This document shows positions 51,939 through 61,957 of a DNA stretch of 64,000 nt, piece after piece. Source of the DNA: Mesorhizobium plurifarium. Its GTDB lineage: Bacteria > Pseudomonadota > Alphaproteobacteria > Rhizobiales > Rhizobiaceae. The stretch lies in assembly GCA_000824785.1 (NCBI GenBank), contig CCNB01000004.1, positions 355,900 to 419,899 of the forward strand, in the 5' to 3' direction. Numbering within the stretch: position 1 is the first letter of the stretch; the number at the start of each line of letters is the position of its first letter. Position numbers and translations under genes: made by a program. Under the pieces are notes generated by a model. The model had not been told where the DNA came from and did not search any database. It was given only the letters and a program-made list of their open reading frames with translations.

Positions 51939-52436
51939 ATGGCGAGCAACGTCTTCCGCTTCGACGAGAGCTGGGACATCCCTAAAGGCACCCCGCAGGA
52001 AGTGTGGGACGTGCTGTCGGATGCTGAGCTTCTGCCTCTCTGGTGGGGCGATGCCTACAAGGAGGTCGAGCCGCTCGACAAGAAGGGCAAGGGCGTCGTC
52101 GGCGCCCGTCCCAGGGCGAGAGCGCGCGGCGCCCTGCCCTATGAGTTGAACTTCATTATCGAGGCTGCCGAGCTCATACCCGGCCGGCTGGTGGTGGTAA
52201 AAACCTTCGGCGATTTCGACGGGCTATGGCGTGCGGAGCTGTCGCCGGCCGGAGCCGGAACCCATGTCGATCTGGTTTGGCAGGTCACGGTCGAGAGGCC
52301 GATCCTCAAATTTCTGGCGCCGCTTCTGAGACCAGCCTTCGCCTGGAACCACCGCTGGACCACGCCGCGCGGCGAAGCCGGGCTTCGCCGCTATCTCGCT
52401 GCGCAGAAGGCTGGCCGAACCGGCCTCCCCGGTTGA
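51939..52436 (+). CDS. SRPBCC/polyketide-cyclase-like protein
   Basis: 165 residues. START-like helix-grip fold: [25 protein letters not shown] at the N-terminus, [22 protein letters not shown] and a final helix FAWNHRWTT. Proteins of this fold bind hydrophobic ligands. It resembles the polyketide cyclase/dehydrase branch more than CoxG. It stands alone and ends convergently with the small MFS-companion gene. Confidence 0.75.
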   Translation: MASNVFRFDESWDIPKGTPQEVWDVLSDAELLPLWWGDAYKEVEPLDKKGKGVVGARPRARARGALPYELNFIIEAAELIPGRLVVVKTFGDFDGLWRAELSPAGAGTHVDLVWQVTVERPILKFLAPLLRPAFAWNHRWTTPRGEAGLRRYLAAQKAGRTGLPG

Positions 52437-52459
52437 CGCCCCAACTTACTGGAACGAAC

Positions 52460-52576
52460 TTACCGGAACAACGGAACGGCGCTGACCACAGTCGTCCAGA
52501 AGCCCCAGACCAGCGGTATGCCGACCAGCAGCCAGGCGAGCGTAAGCTTGACGGTATTGTCGTTGTCCTGTGCCAT
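52460..52576 (-). CDS. MFS transporter small subunit (38 residues)
   Basis: 38 residues: MAQDNDNTVKLTLAW at the start, a single membrane helix in the middle (WLLVGIPLVWGFWTTV) and VPLFR at the end. The same kind of one-helix peptide, with G-I-P-L-x-W-G, is found beside oxalate/formate-type MFS transporters and is annotated as their small subunit. The ATG is 11 bases after the MFS stop and has AAGGAG as ribosome site, so it is translationally coupled. It is far below the usual length cut-off for gene calling. Confidence 0.82.
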   Translation of the reverse strand: MAQDNDNTVKLTLAWLLVGIPLVWGFWTTVVSAVPLFR

Positions 52577-52586
52577 CTCGATCTCC

Positions 52587-53969
52587 TTATGCCCTCGCCG
52601 CTTCCGGCTTCATGTGGAAGCGCTCGGCCACCGGCCGCATCATCAGGTTGAGCAGGAATCCCACGACGAGCAGGCCGGCCATGATGTACATCGTCACCGT
52701 ATAGGCGTCGGCCTTCGCCACGCCGCTGTCGATCTGGTACTGGCGGATGTAGTTGACTAGGACCGGGCCAAGCACGCCGGCAACCGACCAGGCCGTCAGC
52801 AGCCGGCCATGGATGGCGCCGACATAGCGCACGCCGAAGACATCGCGCAGATAGGCCGGAACAGTGGAGAAACCGCCGCCGTACATGCTGAGGATGATGC
52901 CGTAGAACAGCACGAACAGGAACACGTTGCCGGATTTTCCGGTCCATGGCACGGCCGCATACAAGAGCACGCCCAGCACGAAAAAGACCGCGTAGGTCAT
53001 CTTGCGGCCGATATAATCGCTGGCCGAGGCCCAGAAGAAGCGGCCGAGCATGTTGAAGATCGAAAGCAGGCCGACAAAGCCCGCAGCAGCAGCAGCCGTG
53101 ATACGCCCCGGGAACATCTCCTGGCTCATCGCCGAAGCCTGGCCGAGCACGCCGATGCCGGCAGTCACGTTAAGGCAAAGCACACCCCACAGCAGCCAGA
53201 ACTGTGGCGTCTTCAGCGCATCGTCAAGATGGACGTTGCCGCTGGTGATCAGCGCGGCTTGCGTTGCGGGCGGCGTCCATCCGGCGGGCCGCCAGCCATC
53301 CGGCGGCACTCTTACGATGATGGCGCCGATCATCATGAAGATGAAATAGACGATGCCGAGCACGATGAAGGTTTCGGCGACGCCGATATGCTCGGGCGTC
53401 GAGAACAGGTTCATCAAATAGACCGATAGCGGCGAGGCAATGAAGGCGCCGCCGCCGAAGCCCATGATCGCCATGCCGGTCGCCATCCCTGGCCGATCCG
53501 GAAACCAGGTGATCAGCGTCTTCACCGGCGAAATATAACCGAGGCCGAGACCGATGCCGCCAAGCACGCCATAACCGAGATAGATGATCCAGAGCTGGTG
53601 CAGGTAGACCCCGAGCGCCGAGATGATGAAGCCGCCGCCGAAACAGCAGGCGGCGGCTACCATCGCCTTGCGCGGCCCGACGCGGTCGAGCCAACCGCCA
53701 CCGAAAGCGGCGGCAATGCCAAGGAACAGAATTGCGATCGAGAATATCCAGCCCAGTCCTGTCAGCTTCCAGTCTTCAGGCGCCGACTCGGTGATGCCGA
53801 TCAGCTTCGACATCGGCAGGTTGAACACGCTGAACGCGTAAGCCTGACCGATGCACAGATGAATGCAAAGCGCCGCCGGCGGCACCATCCATCGGCTGAA
53901 TCCTGGCTCGGCGATGGTGTGAGAGCGATCGAGCCAACCACCCGCTCCTTCGACAATGGTCGTTGTCAT
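52587..53969 (-). CDS. OxlT-like oxalate/formate MFS antiporter
   Basis: 460 residues with 12 membrane segments. Features of the oxalate/formate antiporter branch: QAYAFSVFNLPMSKLIG in the first loop-helix, GGGWLDRVGPRKAM, GIGLGLGYISPVKTLITWFPDRPGMATG, and FFWASASDYIGRK. It would exchange small carboxylates across the inner membrane. The substrate is not proven; no oxalate or formate enzyme is adjacent, though CO dehydrogenase genes lie 2 kb away. Start at 53969 is set by GGGAGGAAGAA; 18 upstream codons are open. It forms a two-gene unit with the 38-residue companion. Confidence 0.87.
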   Translation of the reverse strand: MTTTIVEGAGGWLDRSHTIAEPGFSRWMVPPAALCIHLCIGQAYAFSVFNLPMSKLIGITESAPEDWKLTGLGWIFSIAILFLGIAAAFGGGWLDRVGPRKAMVAAACCFGGGFIISALGVYLHQLWIIYLGYGVLGGIGLGLGYISPVKTLITWFPDRPGMATGMAIMGFGGGAFIASPLSVYLMNLFSTPEHIGVAETFIVLGIVYFIFMMIGAIIVRVPPDGWRPAGWTPPATQAALITSGNVHLDDALKTPQFWLLWGVLCLNVTAGIGVLGQASAMSQEMFPGRITAAAAAGFVGLLSIFNMLGRFFWASASDYIGRKMTYAVFFVLGVLLYAAVPWTGKSGNVFLFVLFYGIILSMYGGGFSTVPAYLRDVFGVRYVGAIHGRLLTAWSVAGVLGPVLVNYIRQYQIDSGVAKADAYTVTMYIMAGLLVVGFLLNLMMRPVAERFHMKPEAARA

Positions 53970-54100
53970 TTCTTCCTCCCGTTGTCCTGTCTGGAAACCT
54001 AGAAGGAGAAACGAGAGCGGCAATAAAGAATTCCTGCCCTAGTACCAATGTATAATGGCCATCGTCACAGCGCCCCCAAGCAGATATTGGTATTCTCTCA

Positions 54101-54132
54101 AATTAAATTAAAGATATCTAATTTAGATATTT
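54101..54132. promoter_or_regulatory. AT-rich inverted repeat upstream of the MFS operon
   Basis: Within a short AT-rich block, AAGATATCTAA (54111-54121) and TTAGATATTT (54123-54132) form a near-perfect inverted repeat (nine of ten positions), preceded by AATTAAATTA. It lies about 140 bases upstream of the OxlT-like start. This is the lowest-GC stretch of the region and a likely site for a regulator or nucleoid protein. Confidence 0.4.
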
Positions 54133-54174
54133 CTTAAACACGTGAAATCGGACCAGCGCAATCAGAGCCGATGC

Positions 54175-55197
54175 TCACCAATTGCGGTTGAGCCAGCCAC
54201 GGGCCGGTTTCTCGATCACGTAATAACTGCAGAGCGCGCAGGCGAATACGGCCGCCAGCATCGGGATCGGTGCGCTGCCGCGCTCGTCGACGAATTTGTA
54301 GAAAGGCTGCTGCCAGAGATAAAGCGAGTAGGACCACAGCCCGAGCATCACCATCGGCCGCGATGACAACGGTCCTTTCAGAGTACCGCCAGCGAAGTCG
54401 AGCGTGTTGACCGCCAGAGCCAGAAGCGGCACGGCGAGGGTGTAATGCAGAGGCGTCGGTATCGGGTTGCTGAAAAGCAGAACGCCGGCGGCCGCGGCCG
54501 CAAGAGCCACATAGCGGCTGTTCAGGAAAGCCGGCAGGCGCCCATCGGCCTTGAGCAGGCAGATCGCGGCCGATAGCAGGATCGAGGCGATATGCACATC
54601 GGTGCGCCAGTAGGTGGTCTCGTAGCCCATGCCGAGAACCCCGTACGAAATGGCGCCGTTGGCCATTGCCAGCAGCGCCAGCGCGAGCAGCAGCCGCACG
54701 ACATTCGCCCTTCCGGGAACCACCACGCTGATCAGCGCCAAGAGGATATAGGAGTGCTCCTCGACACAGAGCGACCAGATATGGTCGAGCGCGCCGGCGC
54801 GATTGATGAAGATGCCGGCATAATTGTAGGTGAAGGTCAGCGCCGTCAGCGCCGCCTTCCACTTGAAGGCGATGTAGGTGCCGGCAAGGCCGACCATGGC
54901 AGCGATCACGAACACAAGCAGCGCTGGATAGATGCGCGAGAAACGCCGCTTGAAGAATTTCTTCAGCGGAAAGCGCTCGATGAACAGGATCTCGCCCATC
55001 AGCCGGCCGCTCAGCACGAAGAAGAACTCGACGCCGAGGACGCCGAGATTGATTCCCGGGACCGGAAAGAAATGGCCGATCAGCACCAAGGCGATCGACA
55101 GGCCGCGCCAGCCGTCGAGAAAGGCAAGTCTTGTCCTGGCTTCCCTGTCGGCGGCGGTCCGCGGCAGAACAACGGACGCTGCGGAGATGTCGGTCAT
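54175..55197 (-). CDS. acyltransferase 3 family membrane protein
   Basis: 340 residues, about ten membrane helices. OafA/NodX-type acyltransferase: RLAFLDGWRGLSIALVLIGHFFP near the N-terminus with the conserved Arg and the catalytic-type His, GVEFFFVLSGRLMGEILF, and SLCVEEHSYILLALI. It adds acetyl or other acyl groups to surface polysaccharides. The ATG at 55197 is used; the frame upstream is open without support. It stands alone. The exact target polysaccharide is unknown. Confidence 0.87.
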   Translation of the reverse strand: MTDISAASVVLPRTAADREARTRLAFLDGWRGLSIALVLIGHFFPVPGINLGVLGVEFFFVLSGRLMGEILFIERFPLKKFFKRRFSRIYPALLVFVIAAMVGLAGTYIAFKWKAALTALTFTYNYAGIFINRAGALDHIWSLCVEEHSYILLALISVVVPGRANVVRLLLALALLAMANGAISYGVLGMGYETTYWRTDVHIASILLSAAICLLKADGRLPAFLNSRYVALAAAAAGVLLFSNPIPTPLHYTLAVPLLALAVNTLDFAGGTLKGPLSSRPMVMLGLWSYSLYLWQQPFYKFVDERGSAPIPMLAAVFACALCSYYVIEKPARGWLNRNW

Positions 55198-55352
55198 ACC
55201 GTGCCTTCGCAACTCGAGGTCCGTAGCGACGCGTCGCCCGCGTCCCGGACCCTCTGGTATTCCCGCCGGATTTATTTTGCAGTGCGGGATAACTTTGTGC
55301 AAGTGCGAAGCTGCAATTTGACCGGCGTTTCCGGTCAACCCATTGTTATGGC

Positions 55353-55381
55353 AAAGAAAAAGGGGCCGATGCGGCCCCTTC
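55353..55381 (-). terminator. rho-independent terminator of coxSLM
   Basis: Stem AAGGGGCCG / CGGCCCCTT (55360-55368 and 55372-55380) with a three-base loop, followed on the minus strand by TTTCTTTGCC. It lies 22 bases after the coxM stop and marks the end of the cox operon. Confidence 0.88.
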
Positions 55382-55402
55382 CTTGATCCGCGGCGTCGCC
55401 GT

Positions 55403-56200
55403 TCAGGCGTTTGCCGCGGCCACGGCGCGCTTGGCCATCACCGCGATCAGATTGGCGCGGTAATCGGCGGAGGCATGGATATCGCTCATCAGCCCCTTTG
55501 CCGGCACCTTGATGCCGCCGAGCGCCGCGGCGTCGAAATTCGTCGCCAGCGCCGCCTCGATTTCCCTGGAGCGGAAAACACCGTCCTCGCCGGCGCCGGT
55601 CACCGCCGCTCTCACTCCGTCCTTGCCCTTGGTCACGAACACGCCGACGATGGCGTAACGCGAAGCCGGATTGCGGAACTTCTGGTAGGCCGCCTTGGCC
55701 GGCGCGGTGAAGCTCACCGCGGTGATGATCTCGCCTTCCTTCAGCGCCGTCTCGAACAAGCCCTTGAAGAATTTGTCCGCCGCGATCTCGCGCTTGTTGG
55801 TGATGATCGTCGCGCCCAGCGCCAGCAGCGCAGCCGGATAGTCGGCCGCCGGATCGTTGTTGGCGATCGAGCCGCCGATCGTGCCCCTGTGACGCACGGC
55901 CGGGTCGCCGATCAAGGAAGCCATATGCGCAAGCGCCGGGCAGGCCTTCCTCAGCTTCTCGTCGGTGGAGACATCGTAATGCGTTGTCGCGGCGCCGATG
56001 GTGACCGTCTTGCCGGACACCTTGACGCCCTGCAGGTCCTTCAGCCGCGAGACATCGACGAGGTCCGAAGGTGACGCAAGCCGCGTCTTCATGGCGGGGA
56101 TCAGCGTCATGCCGCCGGAGAGCAGCTTGGCGTCGCCGTTCTTCAGCAGCTTGGCGGCGTCGGCGACGGAGGAAGCGCGATGGTAATTGACCGAATACAT
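55403..56200 (-). CDS. coxM: CO-dehydrogenase-type medium (FAD) subunit
   Basis: 265 residues. FAD-binding subunit of the molybdenum hydroxylase complex. The N-terminal family pattern [14 protein letters not shown] is followed by [19 protein letters not shown] and [28 protein letters not shown], which contain the FAD-binding Gly motifs. It passes electrons from the Fe-S subunit to the quinone pool. It is the last gene of coxS-coxL-coxM, 12 bases after coxL. Confidence 0.92.
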   Translation of the reverse strand: MYSVNYHRASSVADAAKLLKNGDAKLLSGGMTLIPAMKTRLASPSDLVDVSRLKDLQGVKVSGKTVTIGAATTHYDVSTDEKLRKACPALAHMASLIGDPAVRHRGTIGGSIANNDPAADYPAALLALGATIITNKREIAADKFFKGLFETALKEGEIITAVSFTAPAKAAYQKFRNPASRYAIVGVFVTKGKDGVRAAVTGAGEDGVFRSREIEAALATNFDAAALGGIKVPAKGLMSDIHASADYRANLIAVMAKRAVAAANA

Positions 56201-56212
56201 ACTCGTTCCTCC

Positions 56213-58561
56213 TCAGTGCTTCTTGGCGTGGATGGTCGCCCACACCGTCGCGGGCGATGCCGGCATGGCGATGTCGACGACGCCGAGCGCGTCGGTGATG
56301 GCGTTGATGACCGCCGGCGGCGAACCGATGGCGCCGGCCTCGCCGCAGCCTTTGACGCCGAGCGGATTGCCCGGGCATGGCGTGTTCGAGGTAGAGACCT
56401 TGAAGGACGGCAGGTCGCCCGCGCGCGGCATGGTGTAATCCATGTAGCTCGCCGTCAGAAGCTGGCCGCTGGCGTCGTAATGCGCGCCTTCCAGCAACGC
56501 CTGGCCGACGCCTTGGGCGATGCCGCCATGCACCTGCCCTTCGACGATCATCGGATTGATGATGTTGCCGAAATCGTCGGCCGCGACGAACTGGATGATC
56601 TCCGTCAGGCCGGTCTCCGGATCGATCTCGACCTCGCAGATATAGCAACCGGCCGGGAAAGTGAAGTTGGACGGATCGTAGAAGGCCGTCTCCTTCAGCC
56701 CGGGCTCCATGCCCGCCGGCAGATTGTGCGCGGTGTAGGAGGCAAGCGCCACCTGGAACCAGGGCAGGCTCTTGTCGGTGCCCGCGACCTTGACCTCGCC
56801 ATTCTCGATGACGATGTCGCCCTCGTCCGCTTCCAGAAGGTGCGCGGCGATCTTCTTGGCCTTGGCCTCGACCTTGTCGAGCGCCTTGACGATGGCCGAC
56901 ATGCCGACGGCGCCGGAACGTGAGCCGTAAGTGCCCATGCCCATCTGCACCTTGTCGGTGTCGCCATGGACGATCGAGACCGAGTCGATCGGCACGCCGA
57001 AGCGCTGGGTGACAAGCTGAGCGAAGGTCGTCTCATGGCCCTGGCCATGGCTGTGCGAGCCGGTGAGCACCTCGATGGTGCCCACGGCATTGACCCGCAC
57101 CTCCGCCGATTCCCAGAGGCCGACGCCGGCGCCGAGCGAGCCGACCGCCGATGACGGAGCCAAGCCGCAGGCCTCGATGTAGCAGCTCATGCCGATGCCG
57201 CGCAGCTTGCCTTGCTTGGCGGCGTCGGCGCGGCGCTTGGTGAAGCCGGCATAGTCGGCGGCCTTCATCGCCGCTTCGAGCGAGGCGTTATAATCGCCCG
57301 CGTCATAAGCCATGATCACCGGCGTCTGATGGGGGAAGGACGTGATGAAGTTCCGGCGTCTGAGTTCCGCCGGCGACACGCCAAGCTCGCGCGCCGCGGT
57401 TTCCATCATGCGCTCGAGCACGTAGGTGGCCTCCGGCCGCCCTGCCCCGCGATAGGCATCGACGGGCGCGGTGTTGGTGTAGACGGCGCGCACATTGGCG
57501 TGGATCGCCGGGATGTTGTACTGGCCCGACAAGAGCGTCGCGTAGAGATAGGTCGGCACGCAGGACGAGAACAGCGACATGTAGGCGCCGAGATTGGCAA
57601 TGGTGTCGACCTTGAGGCCGGTGATGCGGTTGTCCTTGTCGAAGGCCATCTCCACCGTCGACACATGGTCGCGGCCATGCGCGTCCGAAAGGAAGCTTTC
57701 GGTGCGGTCGGCGACCCATTTGACCGGAACGCCGGTCTTCTTCGATGCCCACAGGCAGACGATCTCTTCCGGATAGATGTAGATCTTGGAGCCGAAGCCG
57801 CCACCGACATCCGGCGCGATCACGCGCAGCTTGTTTTCCGGAGCGACATTGTAGAAGGCGCTCATCACCAGCCGCGCGACATGCGGGTTCTGCGACGTCG
57901 TCCAGCAGGTATAGTGGTCCTCGGCCTTGTCGTAGTGCCCGAGCGCCGCGCGCGGCTCCATCGCATTCGGCACCAGCCGGTTGTTGACGATCTTCATGCG
58001 CGTGACATGGGCCGCCGACTTGATCGCCGCGTCGGTCGCCTTGCCGTCGCCGAGCTCCCAGTCGAAGATCAGGTTGTTCTCGGCCTCGGCATGGATCTGC
58101 GGCGCGCCGGGCTGGATGGCCTTCGTGGCATCGACCACCGCCTTCAGTTCCTTGTAGGTGATCTCGACCGCCTCTGCCGCGTCGCGCGCCTGGCCCTTGG
58201 TATCGGCGACGACGACGACGACCGCGTCACCGACATAGCGCACCTTGTCGACGGCCAGGGGCGACCACGCGCCCATTTTCATCGGCGTTCCGTCCTTGGA
58301 GTGGATCATCCAGCCGCAGATCAGATTGCCGATGCCATCGGCCTTGAGCTCCTTGCCCGTCAGGACGCCAATGACGCCCGGCATCGCTTGCGCTTGTCTC
58401 ACATCGATCTTCTTGATCTGCGCATGCGCGTGCGGGCTGCGTACGAACACGGCATGCTTCATGCCGGGCACCACCATGTCGTCGACATAGCGGCCGCCGC
58501 CGGTGATGAACCTCTTGTCTTCCTTGCGCGCTACGCGGGCGCCGACGCCTTCGATACCCAT
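56213..58561 (-). CDS. coxL: CO-dehydrogenase-type large (Mo) subunit, form II
   Basis: 782 residues. Molybdopterin-cytosine-dinucleotide subunit of the xanthine dehydrogenase family. The active-site loop reads AYRGAGR (about residue 385), which is the form II signature; form I enzymes that oxidise CO at trace levels have AYxCSFR. Other family motifs: [24 protein letters not shown] in part, and [13 protein letters not shown]. Form II proteins are common in rhizobia. Whether they oxidise CO or another small substrate is unsettled. coxD, E, F and G maturation genes are not in this window. Confidence 0.92.
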   Translation of the reverse strand: MGIEGVGARVARKEDKRFITGGGRYVDDMVVPGMKHAVFVRSPHAHAQIKKIDVRQAQAMPGVIGVLTGKELKADGIGNLICGWMIHSKDGTPMKMGAWSPLAVDKVRYVGDAVVVVVADTKGQARDAAEAVEITYKELKAVVDATKAIQPGAPQIHAEAENNLIFDWELGDGKATDAAIKSAAHVTRMKIVNNRLVPNAMEPRAALGHYDKAEDHYTCWTTSQNPHVARLVMSAFYNVAPENKLRVIAPDVGGGFGSKIYIYPEEIVCLWASKKTGVPVKWVADRTESFLSDAHGRDHVSTVEMAFDKDNRITGLKVDTIANLGAYMSLFSSCVPTYLYATLLSGQYNIPAIHANVRAVYTNTAPVDAYRGAGRPEATYVLERMMETAARELGVSPAELRRRNFITSFPHQTPVIMAYDAGDYNASLEAAMKAADYAGFTKRRADAAKQGKLRGIGMSCYIEACGLAPSSAVGSLGAGVGLWESAEVRVNAVGTIEVLTGSHSHGQGHETTFAQLVTQRFGVPIDSVSIVHGDTDKVQMGMGTYGSRSGAVGMSAIVKALDKVEAKAKKIAAHLLEADEGDIVIENGEVKVAGTDKSLPWFQVALASYTAHNLPAGMEPGLKETAFYDPSNFTFPAGCYICEVEIDPETGLTEIIQFVAADDFGNIINPMIVEGQVHGGIAQGVGQALLEGAHYDASGQLLTASYMDYTMPRAGDLPSFKVSTSNTPCPGNPLGVKGCGEAGAIGSPPAVINAITDALGVVDIAMPASPATVWATIHAKKH

Positions 58562-58578
58562 GGGAAATTCCTCCGGAA

Positions 58579-58662
58579 TTTAAGGGAATAGGCAGTAGGG
58601 GTCAGGCAGTAGTGGAGGCTCGTTTTGCCTAATCCCTACTGCCTACCGCCTACTCCCTAAGC
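58579..58662. repeat. imperfect inverted repeat of GTAGGCAGTAGG type in the coxS-coxL gap
   Basis: TAGGCAGTAGGG (58589-58600) and CCCTACTGCCTA (58634-58645) are exact complements, and the flanks continue the pattern imperfectly (GTAGGCGGTAGGCAGTAGG on the minus strand). The whole block fills most of the 95-base gap between coxS and coxL and would fold into a long stem in the mRNA. Its short tandem, repeated units look like an intergenic repeat element rather than a terminator. Confidence 0.6.
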
Positions 58663-59157
58663 TGCCTGTTTCGCCTTGCCCTTGGCGCCCTTCGCCATCG
58701 TCTCCGATGCGGCGAGGATCGCCTTCACGATGTTGTGGTAGCCCGTGCAGCGGCAGATATTGCCTTCGAGCTCGGCGCGCACCGTCGCCTCGTCCAGGCC
58801 CTCCGGATGGCGCGCGATCATGTCGGTCGCCGTCATGATCATACCGGGTGTGCAGAAGCCGCATTGCAGTCCGTGATGTTCCTTGAACGCGGCCTGCACC
58901 GGATGCAGCTCCGCGCCGTTCGCCAGTCCCTCGATGGTGACGATGGTCGAGCCGGACGCCTGCGCGGCGAGCATCGTGCAGGACTTCACCGCCTTGCCGT
59001 CGACATGCACCACGCAGGCGCCGCATTGCGATGTATCGCAACCGACATGCGTTCCGGTGAGGCCCAGGTGCTCTCGCAGGAAATGCACCAGCAACGTTCG
59101 GTCTTCGGCGCTCCCGCTGACCCGTTTCCCGTTCACAGTCAACGACACGTCCGACAT
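58657..59157 (-). CDS. coxS: CO-dehydrogenase-type small (2Fe-2S) subunit
   Basis: 166 residues. Carries two [2Fe-2S] clusters. The plant-type motif is CDTSQCGAC with Cys40, 45, 48 and Cys60; the second is [10 protein letters not shown] with Cys99 and 102 plus Cys135 and 137 in NICRCTGY. It transfers electrons from CoxL to CoxM. It is the first gene of the cox operon; the S-L-M order is the one typical of form II. AGGGAGG lies upstream of the ATG. Confidence 0.93.
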   Translation of the reverse strand: MSDVSLTVNGKRVSGSAEDRTLLVHFLREHLGLTGTHVGCDTSQCGACVVHVDGKAVKSCTMLAAQASGSTIVTIEGLANGAELHPVQAAFKEHHGLQCGFCTPGMIMTATDMIARHPEGLDEATVRAELEGNICRCTGYHNIVKAILAASETMAKGAKGKAKQAA

Positions 59158-59354
59158 ACAGCCCCTCCCTGGGTATTAACCTTGGTCCTCGCCTGCCGAC
59201 GCCGCGCTCGTGCTTCGGCAATACGTTATTCACGCACCGTACAACGGGCAAAACAGGCCTGCCAGCGCCGGTTCCATTGTACTTTCGATCATGGCAAAAG
59301 CTATGTGCAGCGCAGCAACCCGCCCCATTGCCAAAACCGGGATTGAAGGCAAAG

Positions 59355-60608
59355 ATGCCTTCGACGCGAAGCGTGCCTGACAGGCATAAGAAAAGACACG
59401 CACAAAAACAGCGTTGGAGGAAATTGCGGAGGAGGCAGCTGGCCAGTTCGAGCACACGCTATGCATCGGGCCTTTCGGCGCTCACCACGGATGAGCCCGA
59501 CCCGGATTCCTTTGCCCGGGCCATCGCGGCGGAAGCGGCGATCGTCGATGCCGGCTTCGCGCTTCTGTTCTTCTCCCAGAGCCTGGTCGACGCGGCGGCG
59601 CTCGCGCAGGCGCTGAAGCTCCACGCGCCATCGCTCGCCTATGCCGGCTGCTCGACCGCCGGCGAAATCACGCCGCAGGGGCTGGAGGAAGGGCATGCCC
59701 TTGCCCTGCTTTTGCCGTCGGCGTCGTTTTCGATCGTCAGCACCACGGTCGAAAACCTCTCCTCCTCCGGCATGGATGGAATTACCGGCGAGGTCGTGGA
59801 ACTGCGGCGCCTGCTGCAATCCCGCGCCGGCCGGGAGCGGGCGAAGAGCGTCTTTGCCCTCTGCTTCATCGACGGGCTTTCGTATGCCGAGGAAGCGGTG
59901 ACCTCGGCCATCCATTGGGGGTTGGATGACATCCCGCTGATCGGCGGCTCGGCGGGCGACGACCTGAAATTCGAGACGACCAGTCTGATCTCCAACGGCA
60001 AGGTCACGTCCGACAGCGCCATCATCGTGCTGGTCGCGACCGAGATCCCTTTCCACGTCTTCAAGACCGACAATTTCATTCCGACCGACGAGAAGCTGGT
60101 GGTGACGGCATCCGACCCCGACCATCGCATCGTGCGCGAATTCAACGCCACCAACGCGGCGGAGGAATATGCGGCCTCCGTCGGCACTGTGGCTCAGGCG
60201 CTGACGCCGCTAAGCTTCGCTTCCCATCCCGTCGTGGTGAAGGTGGCCGGCGAATATTACTGCCGTTCCATCCAGCGCATGCATGTCGACGGCTCGCTGT
60301 CATTCTTCTGCGCCATCGACGACGGCGTCGTCCTGTCCATAGCCCAGCCGAAGAACATGGTGGAAGCGACGCGCGCCGCGTTGGAGGACGCCGAACGCAA
60401 GGTCGGCGGCATCGACATGATCCTGGGCTTCGACTGCGTGCTGCGCCGGCTCGATGCGCGCAACCGTCAGGTCTACCGTGACATTTCGGAACTCTACCGG
60501 ACCAACAAGGTGATTGGCTTCGGCACCTATGGCGAGCAGTATCGCTCGATGCACCTCAACCAGACCTTTACCGGCATCGCCTTCGGCGAGCGCCGGGCAG
60601 CCGGGTGA
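59355..60608 (+). CDS. FIST-domain sensor protein
   Basis: 417 residues from the ATG at 59355. The basic first 23 residues are doubtful, and a TTG at 59424 with GGAGG just upstream may be the true start. FIST_N (YAGCSTAGEITPQGLEEGHALALLL, then GLDDIPLIGGSAGDDLKF; quoted in parts) and FIST_C (GSLSFFCAIDDGVVLSIA, VIGFGTYGEQYRSMHLNQTF in part) together form a predicted small-ligand, probably amino-acid, sensing module. Its end overlaps the histidine kinase start by four bases, so it very likely supplies the input to that kinase. It is divergent from coxS. Confidence 0.85.
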   Translation: MPSTRSVPDRHKKRHAQKQRWRKLRRRQLASSSTRYASGLSALTTDEPDPDSFARAIAAEAAIVDAGFALLFFSQSLVDAAALAQALKLHAPSLAYAGCSTAGEITPQGLEEGHALALLLPSASFSIVSTTVENLSSSGMDGITGEVVELRRLLQSRAGRERAKSVFALCFIDGLSYAEEAVTSAIHWGLDDIPLIGGSAGDDLKFETTSLISNGKVTSDSAIIVLVATEIPFHVFKTDNFIPTDEKLVVTASDPDHRIVREFNATNAAEEYAASVGTVAQALTPLSFASHPVVVKVAGEYYCRSIQRMHVDGSLSFFCAIDDGVVLSIAQPKNMVEATRAALEDAERKVGGIDMILGFDCVLRRLDARNRQVYRDISELYRTNKVIGFGTYGEQYRSMHLNQTFTGIAFGERRAAG

Positions 60609-61948
60609 GCGAGATGCCGCTTCGCGACATCAATGATCTCGAAAGGCTGAAGAAGATCAACGCGGCCCTTCTCAGCCGCGTCGAGCGTTCGATGGACCAG
60701 CAGGGCAACGCCTTCTCGCTGTTCCAGACCGCCATCTCGCTGGAAAACCGGGTGCGCAACCGCACCGAGGAACTGCACGCCACGCTGCGCAGGCTCGAGC
60801 AGTCGAACATCGACCTCGTCGCCGCCAAGGAAACGGCCGAGCTGGCGAACCTTTCCAAGACAAGGTTCCTCGCCGCCGCCAGCCACGACGTGCTGCAGCC
60901 GCTCAACGCCGCGCATCTGTCGGTCTCGGCGCTGGCCGAGGTCCAGACCAGCGAGGAAGGCCGCAAGCTGGTGCGCCAGGTCGAGCGCTCGCTGGAGACG
61001 ATGGAAGACCTCTTGCGCACCCTGCTCGACATCTCCAAGCTCGACGCCGGCGTGGTGCAGCCGGAAATCGTCGACATCAGCCTGGAGACGCTGTTTTCCT
61101 CGCTGCGCTCGGACTTTTTGCCCGAGGCGGAAAAGAAGGGCCTGTCGCTGAAATTCCGCCCGGTCAATGTCGTCGTGCGCACCGACCGCACGCTGCTCAG
61201 GCGCATCCTGCAGAACATCCTCTCCAACGCCCTGCGCTACACCCGCTCCGGCGGCGTGCTGGTCGGCACCAGGCATCGCGGCGATACCATCCGCATCGAC
61301 GTCGCCGACACCGGTTGCGGCATTGCCGAAGACCAGCGCGAGGCGGTGTTCGAGGAATTCCACCGCGGCACCGCGACGCTTTCCGACGCCGGGCTCGCCG
61401 GCGGGCTTGGCCTCGGCCTCGCTATCGTGCGCCGCATGGCCGCCGCGCTCGGCCACCCCGTGACCTTCTCCTCGAGGGTCGGGCGCGGCACCATCTTCCA
61501 CATCGACGTGCCGGTCGGCATGGCAGCCGAACCGGTGGCCGCCGTCGCCGATATGGAGCGCCCGCGCGGCTACGGCCTGTTCGGCACCAGGGTGCTTTTG
61601 GTCGAGAACGACATGGATGTGCTCTCCGCCATGACCTCGCTGCTCGAGCGCTGGCAATGCCAGGTGCGCGCAGCCACCTCGACCGACGATGCGCTCGACC
61701 TGCTCGGCGACACCGCCTGGGTGCCCGACATCGTCATCGCCGACCAGCATCTCGACGGCGGCGACCTCGGCACCGCGACGATCGCCGACGTGCGCGACTA
61801 TCTCGGCCGCCCCGTGCCGGCGCTGATCGTCACCGCCGACGGCTCCGAGCTCGTCGCCAAGGCGGCGCGGGCCGCCGGCATAGAGCTGATGCGCAAGCCG
61901 CTGAAACCGGCGCAACTGCGCGCGCTGCTGGCGCATCTGCTGGCGTAG
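60605..61948 (+). CDS. hybrid sensor histidine kinase
   Basis: 447 residues from a GTG overlapping the FIST stop; an ATG at 60614 is possible. There is no membrane segment, so it is cytoplasmic. A short N-terminal coiled coil (about 15-85) leads to the H-box ASHDVLQPLNAAHLSVSAL with His94. The ATPase domain has ILSNALRYT (N-box), DVADTGCGI and GGLGLGLAIVRRMA. A C-terminal receiver (about 325-447) has the acceptor Asp380 in DIVIADQHLDGG and a Lys in MRKPLKP. The signal should come from the FIST protein. The partner output is probably the convergent LuxR-type regulator. Confidence 0.9.
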   Translation: MSEMPLRDINDLERLKKINAALLSRVERSMDQQGNAFSLFQTAISLENRVRNRTEELHATLRRLEQSNIDLVAAKETAELANLSKTRFLAAASHDVLQPLNAAHLSVSALAEVQTSEEGRKLVRQVERSLETMEDLLRTLLDISKLDAGVVQPEIVDISLETLFSSLRSDFLPEAEKKGLSLKFRPVNVVVRTDRTLLRRILQNILSNALRYTRSGGVLVGTRHRGDTIRIDVADTGCGIAEDQREAVFEEFHRGTATLSDAGLAGGLGLGLAIVRRMAAALGHPVTFSSRVGRGTIFHIDVPVGMAAEPVAAVADMERPRGYGLFGTRVLLVENDMDVLSAMTSLLERWQCQVRAATSTDDALDLLGDTAWVPDIVIADQHLDGGDLGTATIADVRDYLGRPVPALIVTADGSELVAKAARAAGIELMRKPLKPAQLRALLAHLLA

Positions 61949-61957
61949 GGTTATCCC

